NCBI GenBank assembly: GCA_964202965.1
Contig: CAXNKG010000017.1
Location: forward strand, 1-56,726
From: CAXNKG01 sp964202965
Lineage (GTDB): Bacteria > Acidobacteriota > Vicinamibacteria > Vicinamibacterales > UBA2999
Direction: 5' to 3'
Length of the DNA: 56,726 nt
This document shows, piece after piece, positions 17,781-25,439 of this stretch. The notes below the pieces were generated by a model. That model was not told the origin of the DNA, searched no databases, and saw only the letters and a list, made by a program, of their open reading frames with translations. The translations under genes and the position numbers were made by a program. Within the stretch, counting starts at the first letter, position 1; each line of letters starts with the position of its first letter.

Positions 17781-20682
17781 CGCCGACGTAGTCCTTCCGG
17801 CAGACCGACGGGTACGCGCAGTACGTGCACATCCGGGTTTCGTGCGGCCTCGGGGGGACGACCCCCTGCTCGATCCCGTCCACGATCTCGAACAGCCGGT
17901 CGCGTGCGTCACCGAGCGCGGCCGATCCGTCGCGGCCACTGGAGACCACGGCGACAAGCGGCCGCCTGCCGCTCAACCCGATATACGCAGCCTCGTCCAC
18001 CTTCCACGGAGTGCCGTCGCGCGTTTCGAGGCGTTCCTGCGCGCACAGCGCATAGACGGCCGCCTGGAGCGCGCGTGTGGGCGCGGGGGCTGAGCCCGAC
18101 TTGTAATCAATCACGCGAAGCCGATGGCCCTCCAGCAGGTCGATGCGATCGGCGACACCTTTGAGCGGCACGCGCCGGCCTGTCGCCGCGCCCAGCCCAA
18201 AGTCGCCCTCGAGGCGGTACTCGAGCCAGCGCTCCTGCACGGAGGCCGGCCGGGACACCTCGAGTCCGAGGACGACGTCGGCGATGCCGGTGGAGACAGC
18301 AGACCCGAACAGCCGAGCCCGCTCGAGCGCGGCGTCGGCATCCGGCAGCTCGGCCAGCATCGGTTCGACCACGCGTTCGAAGACCGCGCGTGCGTCATCG
18401 AACAGATCGACCGTGATGGTGCCGTGCCCGGCCGCGTCCCAGGCCTGGAAGAAGCGCTGAAACACCTCGTGAAGGAACCGTCCGCGCGCGCGTGGCGACC
18501 GCATCGGCTCATCTTCAACGGGCTCCTCGAGCCGCAGGACATCGGCCGCGAAGAACTTGAACGGGCAGTCCTGGTAGCGCTCGAGCGCGCTGACCGAATA
18601 CGCCTTCAGCGCATGCGCGTCGATGATTCCTGGAGTGCGATGCGGTGCGTCTTCCAGCCGCCTCATGGCCGCACGACGAGCGACCGGCGCCAGGTGGCCC
18701 GTGTCGATGGGATTCGAAGCCAGCGCCTCGTATTCGAAGATGCGGGTCGCCGGATGTCGGCATTCCTCCAGCTCGAGCCCCGCGCCTGGCAGCGCGTCCA
18801 GCAGCGGCGAGGGCGTCACCAGCGCGTCGTCTTCGAGCGCGAACGTCGAGACAACCAGCTCCTCCGAGGGCAGCCGGAGCAAATCGGTGAACGCGGCGCG
18901 GATGGCGTCGACGCGTTCTGATTCAGCGCCCCATCCCAGTTCGCGGAGCAGGCCGGGCGGATAGAAGATGTTGCGGCGCAGACTGTCGGGCCACTCCCCT
19001 TCCACAAGCCCCGCGAGCTGCACGTGCTCGAAGTCCCCAAACCGTGCCGTGTGCGCGTCCACCACGTGCACGCCCCCGGTTCCGGTGAGCGGCGTGAACG
19101 TGCGGCCTTCCACCCAGCGGCGGATGATGGCGGCGACCGCGTCGAAGTCGACCGGCGTCGCGTCGAAGCGCGCGTACGCGTGGCTCAACAACGCCAATGC
19201 GTCGAGGATCGCGGCACGCCCGCGCAGCAGGCGCGCGCGAAGCGGGTCGTCGGCCGAGGGCAGGCGCTCGGACGCGGTCAGGAACGTGCGCAGCTGATCG
19301 AGATGAGCGGCGCAGGGCGCCTCCTCGCGCAGCGGCGCGAGCACGGTCGTCACGTCGAGCGCGGCACCGGCGGCAAGCCGGATGTCCGCCGCCGGCCTCG
19401 ACGATGACTCGACCGCCCACATGTCCACGATGCGGGCGAGCGCGTCGTGGCCGCCGAGGTACCCGGCCTCGCTCAACGCGCGATCGAGCCCGGCCAGGCT
19501 GTGCGCGCGAATCGCGTCGCCGAAACGCACGTGCGGGGTCCGCAGGAGCTCGATCAGCGCGCCCCTCGTGAAGTTTCCCGTCACGCAGGCGACGAGGGCA
19601 TCGAGCGCCACGGCAAAGGGCTCGGCGGCCAGCGGCAGCGCGTCGAACATCTGAGACGGAATGCCGCCGGATCGCAGGATCTCCCGCGCCAGATAGACGT
19701 AGGGCAACGGCCGCCGGACGACCAGTGCCGTGCGCCCGAGCGCGCCCGGCGCGCGCCGGCGCGCGCGTACCCGCCGGGCGAAGCCGGCAATCTCCTCCTC
19801 GCGGTCGCGGGCAAGATGAACGGCTGTGCCCTCGGCCGGCACGAGGAGCCGCGGTGGGGGCGCCGCGCCATCGCCGTGGCGCACTTCCTCGATGCCTGGG
19901 AGGAGCTGGTGGATCCGCTCGTGAAACGCTCCGGCGACGGTCCCGTCCGTCGCGATCACGTCGAGACGTTCGAGGCCCGGCAGCCGCGCCAGGAGATCCC
20001 AGTCGGCGGCAAACAGGCCATGGGGGTCGGACGTCCGATCCGCCACCGTGATCACCAGATGGCGCCACGGGCGCGGCGCGGCGGTAGCCAGCAGCTCGCG
20101 CTGAAGGATGTGCTCGTCGGCCGAGCCGGTGTCGTCCCGCAGTCTCTCGAACAGCTCGTACACGCGCGCCAGGAACCTGGTCTGCAGCACCAGCCGTTGG
20201 GCGCCGCGGTCATCAGCCGCGCCCGGCTCGAGCATGCCGAGCGCCAGCCGGGCGAACGTGTCGACGTCCCTTCCGTGGCGGCGGAGCGTGTCGTAGAACT
20301 CGAGAATCTCGGCCACGAGTCCCGGACGGAGGCGAAACGGCGGGACAACGCCCTCCTCGTCGGCGCGCCGGCACGCGACGCCCATGAGCACTTCGCGCTC
20401 GGCGTCCGCGAGCGGCATCCTCGGAGCCGGCAGCCGTTCTCCCAGCGTCGAGTGAAGCGCCCGGCGCGTAATGAAATCCGGAAGAATCAGCGCATCGCCT
20501 GTGCCGGCACGCGATCGCTCGATCGATCGCACGAGATACGCCCCGGCCGCCTGGGTGGGAACGATGACGATTCGATCGCGTGCGTCGAACGGGGTGCCCG
20601 CACAGGCGAGCTCGGCCGCCGCCCGGCGGAATGCGTGGAGATCCGGCACCCGCACGAGCCGCGTCGTGCGCGCCGTGATCAC
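17773..20682 (-). CDS. addB: AddB-type nuclease subunit with Fe-S cysteines
   Basis: From the GTG at 20682, overlapping the preceding stop as GTGA, the protein has 969 residues. The N-terminal half is an inactivated helicase-like region (IVIVPTQAAGAYLVRSIE, with no Walker A). The C-terminal PD-(D/E)XK nuclease carries GVADRIDLL and RVIDYKSGSA. Four cysteines typical of the AddB Fe-S cluster flank the nuclease: one in YQDCPFKFF and three in MCTYCAYPSVC. It works with AddA, immediately downstream, to process DNA ends. The frame stays open well upstream, but that region is antisense-like and arginine-rich. Recognition of Chi by this protein cannot be read from sequence. Confidence 0.9.
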   Translation of the reverse strand: MITARTTRLVRVPDLHAFRRAAAELACAGTPFDARDRIVIVPTQAAGAYLVRSIERSRAGTGDALILPDFITRRALHSTLGERLPAPRMPLADAEREVLMGVACRRADEEGVVPPFRLRPGLVAEILEFYDTLRRHGRDVDTFARLALGMLEPGAADDRGAQRLVLQTRFLARVYELFERLRDDTGSADEHILQRELLATAAPRPWRHLVITVADRTSDPHGLFAADWDLLARLPGLERLDVIATDGTVAGAFHERIHQLLPGIEEVRHGDGAAPPPRLLVPAEGTAVHLARDREEEIAGFARRVRARRRAPGALGRTALVVRRPLPYVYLAREILRSGGIPSQMFDALPLAAEPFAVALDALVACVTGNFTRGALIELLRTPHVRFGDAIRAHSLAGLDRALSEAGYLGGHDALARIVDMWAVESSSRPAADIRLAAGAALDVTTVLAPLREEAPCAAHLDQLRTFLTASERLPSADDPLRARLLRGRAAILDALALLSHAYARFDATPVDFDAVAAIIRRWVEGRTFTPLTGTGGVHVVDAHTARFGDFEHVQLAGLVEGEWPDSLRRNIFYPPGLLRELGWGAESERVDAIRAAFTDLLRLPSEELVVSTFALEDDALVTPSPLLDALPGAGLELEECRHPATRIFEYEALASNPIDTGHLAPVARRAAMRRLEDAPHRTPGIIDAHALKAYSVSALERYQDCPFKFFAADVLRLEEPVEDEPMRSPRARGRFLHEVFQRFFQAWDAAGHGTITVDLFDDARAVFERVVEPMLAELPDADAALERARLFGSAVSTGIADVVLGLEVSRPASVQERWLEYRLEGDFGLGAATGRRVPLKGVADRIDLLEGHRLRVIDYKSGSAPAPTRALQAAVYALCAQERLETRDGTPWKVDEAAYIGLSGRRPLVAVVSSGRDGSAALGDARDRLFEIVDGIEQGVVPPRPHETRMCTYCAYPSVCRKDYVGDE

Positions 20683-22043
20683 TGCAGCTGTGGAGGCTCG
20701 AGGAACGCGCGCAGTTCCTGCTGCGCCCGGGAGAGCAGCATCAGGGCTCCCGCAGCCGATGACGAGGCGCCCCAGGCGGCGTCGACGTCGGCGCTGCGGG
20801 CGGCGGCGTATCGCCCGTTGATGGCACTCTCCGCAAAACGCCACGCGCCGAGAAGAAGTTCGTGGGTCACGCGCAGGTCGGGCGGAGGCACGACCCGCTC
20901 CAGCCGTTCCGCGCCGCCCTTGAGACGCGACTGCAGCGTCACCAGCGCCTCGGGGGCGGGGCCGTCCAGGCGACGAATCGATTCGAGCGCGGGCTGCGAA
21001 CGGACCAGCTGCAGCACCTGCGCGCCGACAGAACGCTGATAGTCGAAGTACAGCGAGCGGCGGATGGCCCACTGGTCGCGCAACAGCCGCAACCGCCGGG
21101 CGGCCTCCAGCTGACTCTGCACCGACGCGTTGAGCGCCTGCACGATCTCGGGACGCTTCCGGCCTAGGCGTGTGTCCTCCCGGGGAATCCGATCGAGCAC
21201 ACGCTGCACGCCGGCAATTTCGGCCCCCGTGGCCGCCCGCGTGGCAGCGGTCATGAGCCGCCTGGCCATCCCCGAGTAGCGCCCGTCAATGGCCTGCTCG
21301 CTCCGGATGGCCGTTTCGGCGATTCGCCGGAACGACGCGACCTCGGCAGCGGGCAGGACCGCACCGTCTTCGGCCAGAAGCTGAAGGACAGCCTGATACA
21401 GCGCCACTCGCTCCGCGGCCAATTCGGTCAGTCGCGCCACGCCGAACGCCTGGCCGACCAGTTCCCGGACGCCGGGCAGTGTCGCGACCGGCTCGAGCGG
21501 AATGACCGGTGTCTCTGCAACGAGCGCGACTTCGAACGACGCGGCGCCCGCCGCACCGCGAATCGCCGCAATCGCTTCGTCCAGGACGGTGAGGATTTCG
21601 CGCACGTCGCGCTGACGGTAGCCGTAGTGATCGCGCGGCCATTCGGCCAGCGTGGCGCGCGCCTGCCGCGCGATCTCGAGCGCGCGTGTGCGGTCGCGCG
21701 TCATCACCACGGTGTTGAGCACCGTGGCAACCTCGTCGCTCAGGCGGCGGAAGTCCTCTTCGCCGCGCGCCTGCGCGTACCACTGCTGCCGGGCCGAGGC
21801 CGCATGCCGATCGGTCCGCGGCCAGTCGATGGCTGCCACGGGCAGCGTCGCGGCATGGAGGCGCGGGTCCGCGCCGCCGCCCATCAACAGGGAAAACACG
21901 ACACGATCACCCACGCGCGCGAACTCGCCGTAGCTCACCACCATCGTGCCGTCGGTGAGATACAGCCGAAACAGCGTCGCCTCGGCCGCGGACGCGGTGC
22001 CGGACGCGGCGAGCCACAACACAAGGAACAATCGGAGCTTCAT
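20679..22043 (-). CDS. exported protein of unknown function, first gene of the addBA transcript
   Basis: From the ATG at 22043 the protein has 454 residues. A signal peptide is clear (MKLRLFLVLWLAASGTASAA). The mature part starts with a beta segment (TLFRLYLTDGTMVVSYGEFARVGDRVVFSLLM) and is then almost entirely alpha-helical, with many Ala/Arg/Leu heptads and little else. No domain is recognised. It is coupled to addB by a 4-bp overlap, an odd pairing of an exported protein with a cytoplasmic DNA-repair nuclease. Either co-transcription is accidental or the protein has an envelope role linked to stress. Confidence 0.7.
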   Translation of the reverse strand: MKLRLFLVLWLAASGTASAAEATLFRLYLTDGTMVVSYGEFARVGDRVVFSLLMGGGADPRLHAATLPVAAIDWPRTDRHAASARQQWYAQARGEEDFRRLSDEVATVLNTVVMTRDRTRALEIARQARATLAEWPRDHYGYRQRDVREILTVLDEAIAAIRGAAGAASFEVALVAETPVIPLEPVATLPGVRELVGQAFGVARLTELAAERVALYQAVLQLLAEDGAVLPAAEVASFRRIAETAIRSEQAIDGRYSGMARRLMTAATRAATGAEIAGVQRVLDRIPREDTRLGRKRPEIVQALNASVQSQLEAARRLRLLRDQWAIRRSLYFDYQRSVGAQVLQLVRSQPALESIRRLDGPAPEALVTLQSRLKGGAERLERVVPPPDLRVTHELLLGAWRFAESAINGRYAAARSADVDAAWGASSSAAGALMLLSRAQQELRAFLEPPQLQ

Positions 22044-22118
22044 GATCACGACATGTTGTGCGACCGGGCGCTCATTGTACTCCCGGGAGCGCGCCGGAAA
22101 TCGACGCCGCGCCGATCG

Positions 22119-22160
22119 TGTGGAAAACCTGTGGACGCCGCGTGCAAAACCTGTGGAGAA
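22119..22160. promoter_or_regulatory. cluster of DnaA-box-like sequences
   Basis: Three 9-mers in one orientation resemble the relaxed DnaA box TGTGNAWAA: TGTGGAAAA at 22119-22127 (perfect), CGTGCAAAA at 22141-22149 and TGTGGAGAA at 22152-22160 (one mismatch each). They lie within a 12-bp direct repeat, AAAACCTGTGGA, at 22124-22135 and 22146-22157, exactly 22 bp apart (two helical turns). The cluster sits upstream of the unknown exported gene and addBA. No dnaA or dnaN is nearby. It may be a DnaA-controlled promoter or titration site. Confidence 0.4.
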
Positions 22161-22316
22161 CCTGCGCGCGCAAAGTTTTTCTGGCAGGCCGGCACCCGGT
22201 GCGTGCACATCACCACCGGGTCTGACGTCCGCCTTCGCGTGGCGCTTCGCTTGATCTGCGGCCAGCATTCCGTAAGATCAACCCTCGTTCGTTCCCCATT
22301 ACAGACACACTCGACC

Positions 22317-22541
22317 GTGACCGTTCATCGCTTCAACGAAAACATCGGCGGCCGCCCGTACCTGATTGAAGTGCGGCCGGTCAGCGACAAATGGCGCGCC
22401 CAGCTCCTGCGGGCGCCCGGCATCCCCGCCGCCATGATGCCGTTCTACGGCGGCACCCCCGACGAAGCCGCCAGACAGCTGACGGAATGGCTCACGCTGG
22501 CCCACCGCCGGCGGCTGGCGTCTATAGAGACGGCCTCATAG
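22317..22541 (+). CDS. conserved-looking 74-residue protein, unknown function
   Basis: A GTG at 22317 opens a 74-residue frame (VTVHRFNENIGGRPYLIEVR) with a compact beta-beta-alpha-like pattern: two strands, then a helix-rich end (DEAARQLTEWLTLAHRRRLA). The frame stays open far upstream, but that part runs antisense to another gene. No family is recognised. It stands alone between the DnaA-like boxes and the tRNA gene. Confidence 0.5.
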   Translation: MTVHRFNENIGGRPYLIEVRPVSDKWRAQLLRAPGIPAAMMPFYGGTPDEAARQLTEWLTLAHRRRLASIETAS

Positions 22542-22581
22542 AAAATCTAGTCTGGGGGTATGACAGGGGAGGTCAGGAATA

Positions 22582-22657
22582 TGGTGGACCTGACCGGGAT
22601 CGAACCGGTGACCTCCTGAATGCCATTCAGGCGCGCTCCCAACTGCGCTACAGGCCC
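22582..22657 (-). tRNA. tRNA-Ala (anticodon GGC), CCA encoded
   Basis: Read on the minus strand, the 76-nt cloverleaf starts GGGCCTG and ends CAGGTCC-A-CCA. The acceptor stem includes a G3-U70 wobble pair, the identity element of tRNA-Ala. The anticodon stem is CCTGA/TCAGG with loop ATGGCAT, giving anticodon GGC. The T arm has GGTTCGATCC. The CCA tail is encoded. Confidence 0.97.
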
Positions 22658-22683
22658 ACTTGCCAGGACGGAAACACTCCATC

Positions 22684-23295
22684 CTAGCATGCGTCGCGAC
22701 CCCTGATCAGCTTGTCGTAATCGCCCGGCGTATCAACGTCCGTCACGCACCCCTCGTCGTCGACATCGACGTTCGTGATGTCCTGTGCGTGTGCGTGGAC
22801 GACCGCACGCGCACCTTCATCGAGCGGTGCGCCGCGGAGCTCCGCGAAGATCGCCCGATCGAACAGCACGGGATGTCCGTGCCGGCCGCCGAACGCGGGA
22901 CGCACAATCAACACGCGACGCTTCCGCCACGCGTCGATCACGCGTTCGACCGTGTCGACGCGCACCATGGGGATATCGACGAGGGTGACGAGTACCCCGT
23001 CGGCGCCGGCGCGTTCGGCCTCCTCCAGGCCCACCCACAGCGACGACACCTGACCCAGACCAGGGCGTGGATTCGTGACGACGATCGGCTCGATGCGAAG
23101 GGCGGCGGCGGCAAGCGCCTGTGCAATCGCCGTCGTCTGTGAGCCGCCCACGACGATAATGCGGGGAACCCCCGCGGCCGCAAACGTGCTCGCAAGCCGC
23201 ACCACGAACGGCTGCCCGTCCGGGTCCGGCAACAGCGCTTTGGGACGGCCCATCCGGGACGATTCGCCCGCGGCCAGAATGATGGAGGCCAGCAC
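22684..23295 (-). CDS. MobA-like nucleotidyltransferase (MocA/MobA superfamily)
   Basis: The protein has 203 residues. It begins with the nucleotide-binding signature LAAGESSRMGRPKALLP and carries VTLVDIPMV (the metal-binding Asp) and GRHGHPVLF, both typical of the MocA branch, which adds CMP or GMP to the molybdenum cofactor. It ends DVDTPGDYDKL, also typical. It could be MocA (cytidylyltransferase). Only moaD and moaE among cofactor genes are in the window, so substrate choice is open. It follows the tRNA gene on the same strand. Confidence 0.8.
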   Translation of the reverse strand: MLASIILAAGESSRMGRPKALLPDPDGQPFVVRLASTFAAAGVPRIIVVGGSQTTAIAQALAAAALRIEPIVVTNPRPGLGQVSSLWVGLEEAERAGADGVLVTLVDIPMVRVDTVERVIDAWRKRRVLIVRPAFGGRHGHPVLFDRAIFAELRGAPLDEGARAVVHAHAQDITNVDVDDEGCVTDVDTPGDYDKLIRGRDAC

Positions 23296-23361
23296 CGCCG
23301 CATCGTACCGGGGCCTCTGATTCCGTGCAACTCACAGAGGTTGAAGGAGTTCGGGCGATCC

Positions 23362-23390
23362 TTGACTTCCCAGACCGGACTACCTACACT
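23362..23390 (+). promoter_or_regulatory. sigma70-like promoter of the cold-shock gene
   Basis: TTGACT at 23362-23367 and TACACT at 23385-23390 are 17 bp apart. The predicted transcript starts near 23397, giving an untranslated leader of about 120 nt, a common feature of cold-shock genes. Confidence 0.6.
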
Positions 23391-23473
23391 GGCCGCGCTT
23401 TCGGGGGCACCGGTGCGGACGTACCGCTACACTCGTCAGGCTTCATAGTTCGCTCACCAGCGGTCAGTGAAGC

Positions 23474-23494
23474 GCCGGGGATTTTGTCCCCGGC
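23474..23494 (+). promoter_or_regulatory. leader hairpin of the cold-shock mRNA
   Basis: GCCGGGGA at 23474-23481 pairs with TCCCCGGC at 23487-23494 around a 5-nt loop. It lies about 12 nt before the GGAGG ribosome-binding site at 23506-23510. It could be a temperature-responsive element or an attenuator; no T-tract follows, so it is not a simple terminator. Confidence 0.45.
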
Positions 23495-23518
23495 TCTCGC
23501 GCATCGGAGGACACGGTT

Positions 23519-23725
23519 ATGGCAAGCGGGACGATCGCACGCCTGCTCATCGACAAGGGCTTTGGCTTCATTCGCGATGAGGGCGGCATTGAGCATTTCT
23601 TCCACCGCAGTGCCGTTCGCGGCGCAGTCTTCGAGCTGCTCCGCGAGGGACAGCGCGTGGAGTTCTCGACTGAGGAGTCCGCGAAGGGGCCACGGGCGGG
23701 AGATGTTCGCCTGATCGAAAGCTAA
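23519..23725 (+). CDS. cold-shock-domain protein
   Basis: The protein has 68 residues, the usual length of a CspA-type protein, which is a single OB-fold that binds single-stranded RNA and DNA and melts RNA structure. RNP1 is recognisable as KGFGFIRDE and RNP2 as IEHFFHRSAV. The start TIARLLIDKGFGFI replaces the common TVKWFNxxKGFGFI: the Trp and Asn are missing, which puts it among divergent cold-shock-domain proteins. The ATG has a strong GGAGG at 9 bp. A G+C-rich hairpin follows 7 bp after the stop. Confidence 0.85.
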   Translation: MASGTIARLLIDKGFGFIRDEGGIEHFFHRSAVRGAVFELLREGQRVEFSTEESAKGPRAGDVRLIES

Positions 23726-23732
23726 CGCGCAG

Positions 23733-23765
23733 CCCGGCCCCCGTCGGGGCCGGGTCACCGTATTT
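23733..23765 (+). terminator. intrinsic terminator-like hairpin after the cold-shock gene
   Basis: CCCGGCCCC (23733-23741) pairs perfectly with GGGGCCGGG (23746-23754) across a 4-nt loop. A weak TATTT stretch follows after seven bases. The strong stem and position support termination, but the T-tract is poor. Confidence 0.55.
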
Positions 23766-23877
23766 CTCGTTCGGCCGCTACCTCGCTCGTCGCGCGCGGA
23801 CCCTGCGGCGAGTTGCGTTCCCCATTGTTCCGGACGGGGCAATCCACGTTCTGTTCCATGAAAGTACAACGGCTGGG

Positions 23878-24597
23878 CTATGAGCCGCCGAGCCACCGGC
23901 GCCATCCCGTCGACGCCGCCAGCTCGCCCGTGGCCGGGCGCAGGGTGAGCAGGCGGCGGCAGGCGGCAGCCCCAAAGACCGCGTCAGCCGTGAGGAGCAG
24001 CACGGCAATGTTCCGGCGCGACGCGATTGACGCCAGATCGCGCCCGAACGCCGCCACCGCATCGGCCGGAAGGGACGCGTTGGGATGTTCAGCCAGGACC
24101 ACCTGGGGCGTGAGCGCCAGCGCTTTCCCTAACCGCACGCGAAGCCTGGTGGCAGCACCGGCCGCGCCCATCGGGCGCTCGGCCTCGCTGGCGGAAATGC
24201 CGACTTCCGCACAGAGCGCGTCCACCGCGCGCCTCAGGTCGGGCGCCATGGACTCGAAGTCGAGTGACAGCGGCAGCGCGAGATTCTGCCAGACCGTCAG
24301 TTCGTCGACGAGCGCAACCCGCTCGCTCAGGATGCCGAACCGGTCGAGCGCGCTGAACCAGGCGTCGGTGGTGGTGATATCGCGCGTCGAGCAGCCGAAG
24401 ATCACGACGTCGCCTTCGTCGGGAAGCGTGGCGGCGGTGATCATGTTGACGAGTACCTCGGCGGCGGCGCGGTCGAATCCGATCAAGGCGACCGTGTCGG
24501 TCGCGTGAAGCTCGAACTCCTCGATGCGGAGCGGCCGCAACGAGTGATACTCCTTGCGGACGCCCCTCAGCCGGATCGCGGCGTCATCTGCGGTCAT
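23878..24597 (-). CDS. degenerate ABC-transporter-type ATPase (pseudo-ATPase)
   Basis: The protein has 239 residues and aligns by eye with ABC ATPases: an IRLRGVRKEYHSLRPL opening, the LTVWQNLALPL stretch that follows the Q-loop, and a C-terminal RNIAVLLLTADA segment where the H-loop should be. All catalytic motifs are broken. Walker A reads IGFDRAAAEVLVN with no GK[ST], the LSGGQ signature reads MGAAGAATR, and Walker B reads VVLAEHP, so its Asp is gone while Glu remains. The reading frame is intact and starts as ATGA over the PHP gene stop. It is probably a non-hydrolysing regulator or scaffold. No permease gene is adjacent. Confidence 0.7.
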   Translation of the reverse strand: MTADDAAIRLRGVRKEYHSLRPLRIEEFELHATDTVALIGFDRAAAEVLVNMITAATLPDEGDVVIFGCSTRDITTTDAWFSALDRFGILSERVALVDELTVWQNLALPLSLDFESMAPDLRRAVDALCAEVGISASEAERPMGAAGAATRLRVRLGKALALTPQVVLAEHPNASLPADAVAAFGRDLASIASRRNIAVLLLTADAVFGAAACRRLLTLRPATGELAASTGWRRWLGGS

Positions 24598-25439
24598 CGT
24601 TCTGGACTGCCGCGTGCGCCGGCCGCCTGCAGGCGCTCCCATTCCCCGGCCGGCAACGTCACGGAGCCGGGGTCCAGGCCATGTGCCGGGTCGCCGTGGA
24701 AGTCCGACCCGCCCGTCACGAGCAGGCCCAGATCGCGCGCCATCGTGAGGTATTCCTCAATCATGGCGGCGTCGTGGTCGGAGTGATAGGCCTCGACGGC
24801 GTCAAGACCCGCCTCGGCCAGCGTTCGCACGGCGCCTCCCCAGTCATCGGCACCGGGGTGCGCGATCGACGCAATCCCGCCGGCCTGATGAATGATGGCA
24901 ATCGTTTCTGCCGGCCGCGGACCTTCACGCGGAACAAAGGCGGGGGCGCCATGTTGAAGCCACTTGTCGAATGCCTCCCGTGTGTCCTGAACGTGTCCGG
25001 CGGCGATCATCGCCCGGGCAATTTGAGGACGCCCGAGCGACCGGCCGGTGTCGCGCCGGGCGAGGCCGAGAAGAGGCTCCATGTCGATCGGCATACCAAG
25101 CGCAGCGAGCCGCGCGCCGATCGCCTCCACGCGGGCGATGCGATTGCGGCGCTGTCTGCCCAGAAACGCCGCGAACGCGGCATGCGACGGATCGAAGAAA
25201 TACCCGAGGAGGTGCATATCGCGTCCGCTTTCCATGGACGTGATTTCGATCCCCGCGATCACCTCGATGCCGCGGGCCTGGCCGAGCAACTGCGCCTCCG
25301 CAACGGCGTCTGTGGTGTCGTGATCGGTGACGGCCATGACCGTGAGACCGGCCTGGCCGGCTCGATCGACCAGCTCCGCAGGTGTACACCGGCCGTCAGA
25401 CGCTGTGGTGTGGAGGTGAAGATCGACCCGTGCCGTCAC
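24594..25439 (-). CDS. PHP-domain phosphoesterase (TrpH/YciV-like)
   Basis: The protein has 281 residues from the GTG at 25439, which overlaps the preceding stop as GTGA. PHP motifs are intact: DLHLHTTASDG, VTDHDTTDA, GIEITS, ASIAHPG and GGSDFHGD, giving the metal-binding His/Asp set. The family includes the E. coli YciV/RNase AM 5'-3' exonuclease and 3',5'-nucleotide phosphatases. The length and the ARGIEVIAGIEITS stretch fit that branch. It is translationally coupled to the Fur-rubrerythrin gene upstream and to the pseudo-ATPase downstream, so all three likely share one mRNA. Confidence 0.88.
   Translation of the reverse strand: MTARVDLHLHTTASDGRCTPAELVDRAGQAGLTVMAVTDHDTTDAVAEAQLLGQARGIEVIAGIEITSMESGRDMHLLGYFFDPSHAAFAAFLGRQRRNRIARVEAIGARLAALGMPIDMEPLLGLARRDTGRSLGRPQIARAMIAAGHVQDTREAFDKWLQHGAPAFVPREGPRPAETIAIIHQAGGIASIAHPGADDWGGAVRTLAEAGLDAVEAYHSDHDAAMIEEYLTMARDLGLLVTGGSDFHGDPAHGLDPGSVTLPAGEWERLQAAGARGSPER

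Noticed and set aside
22044..22316. Chromosome replication origin
   Set aside because: Only one perfect DnaA box, no dnaA/dnaN/gidA genes and no AT-rich unwinding element; recorded only as a DnaA-like cluster.
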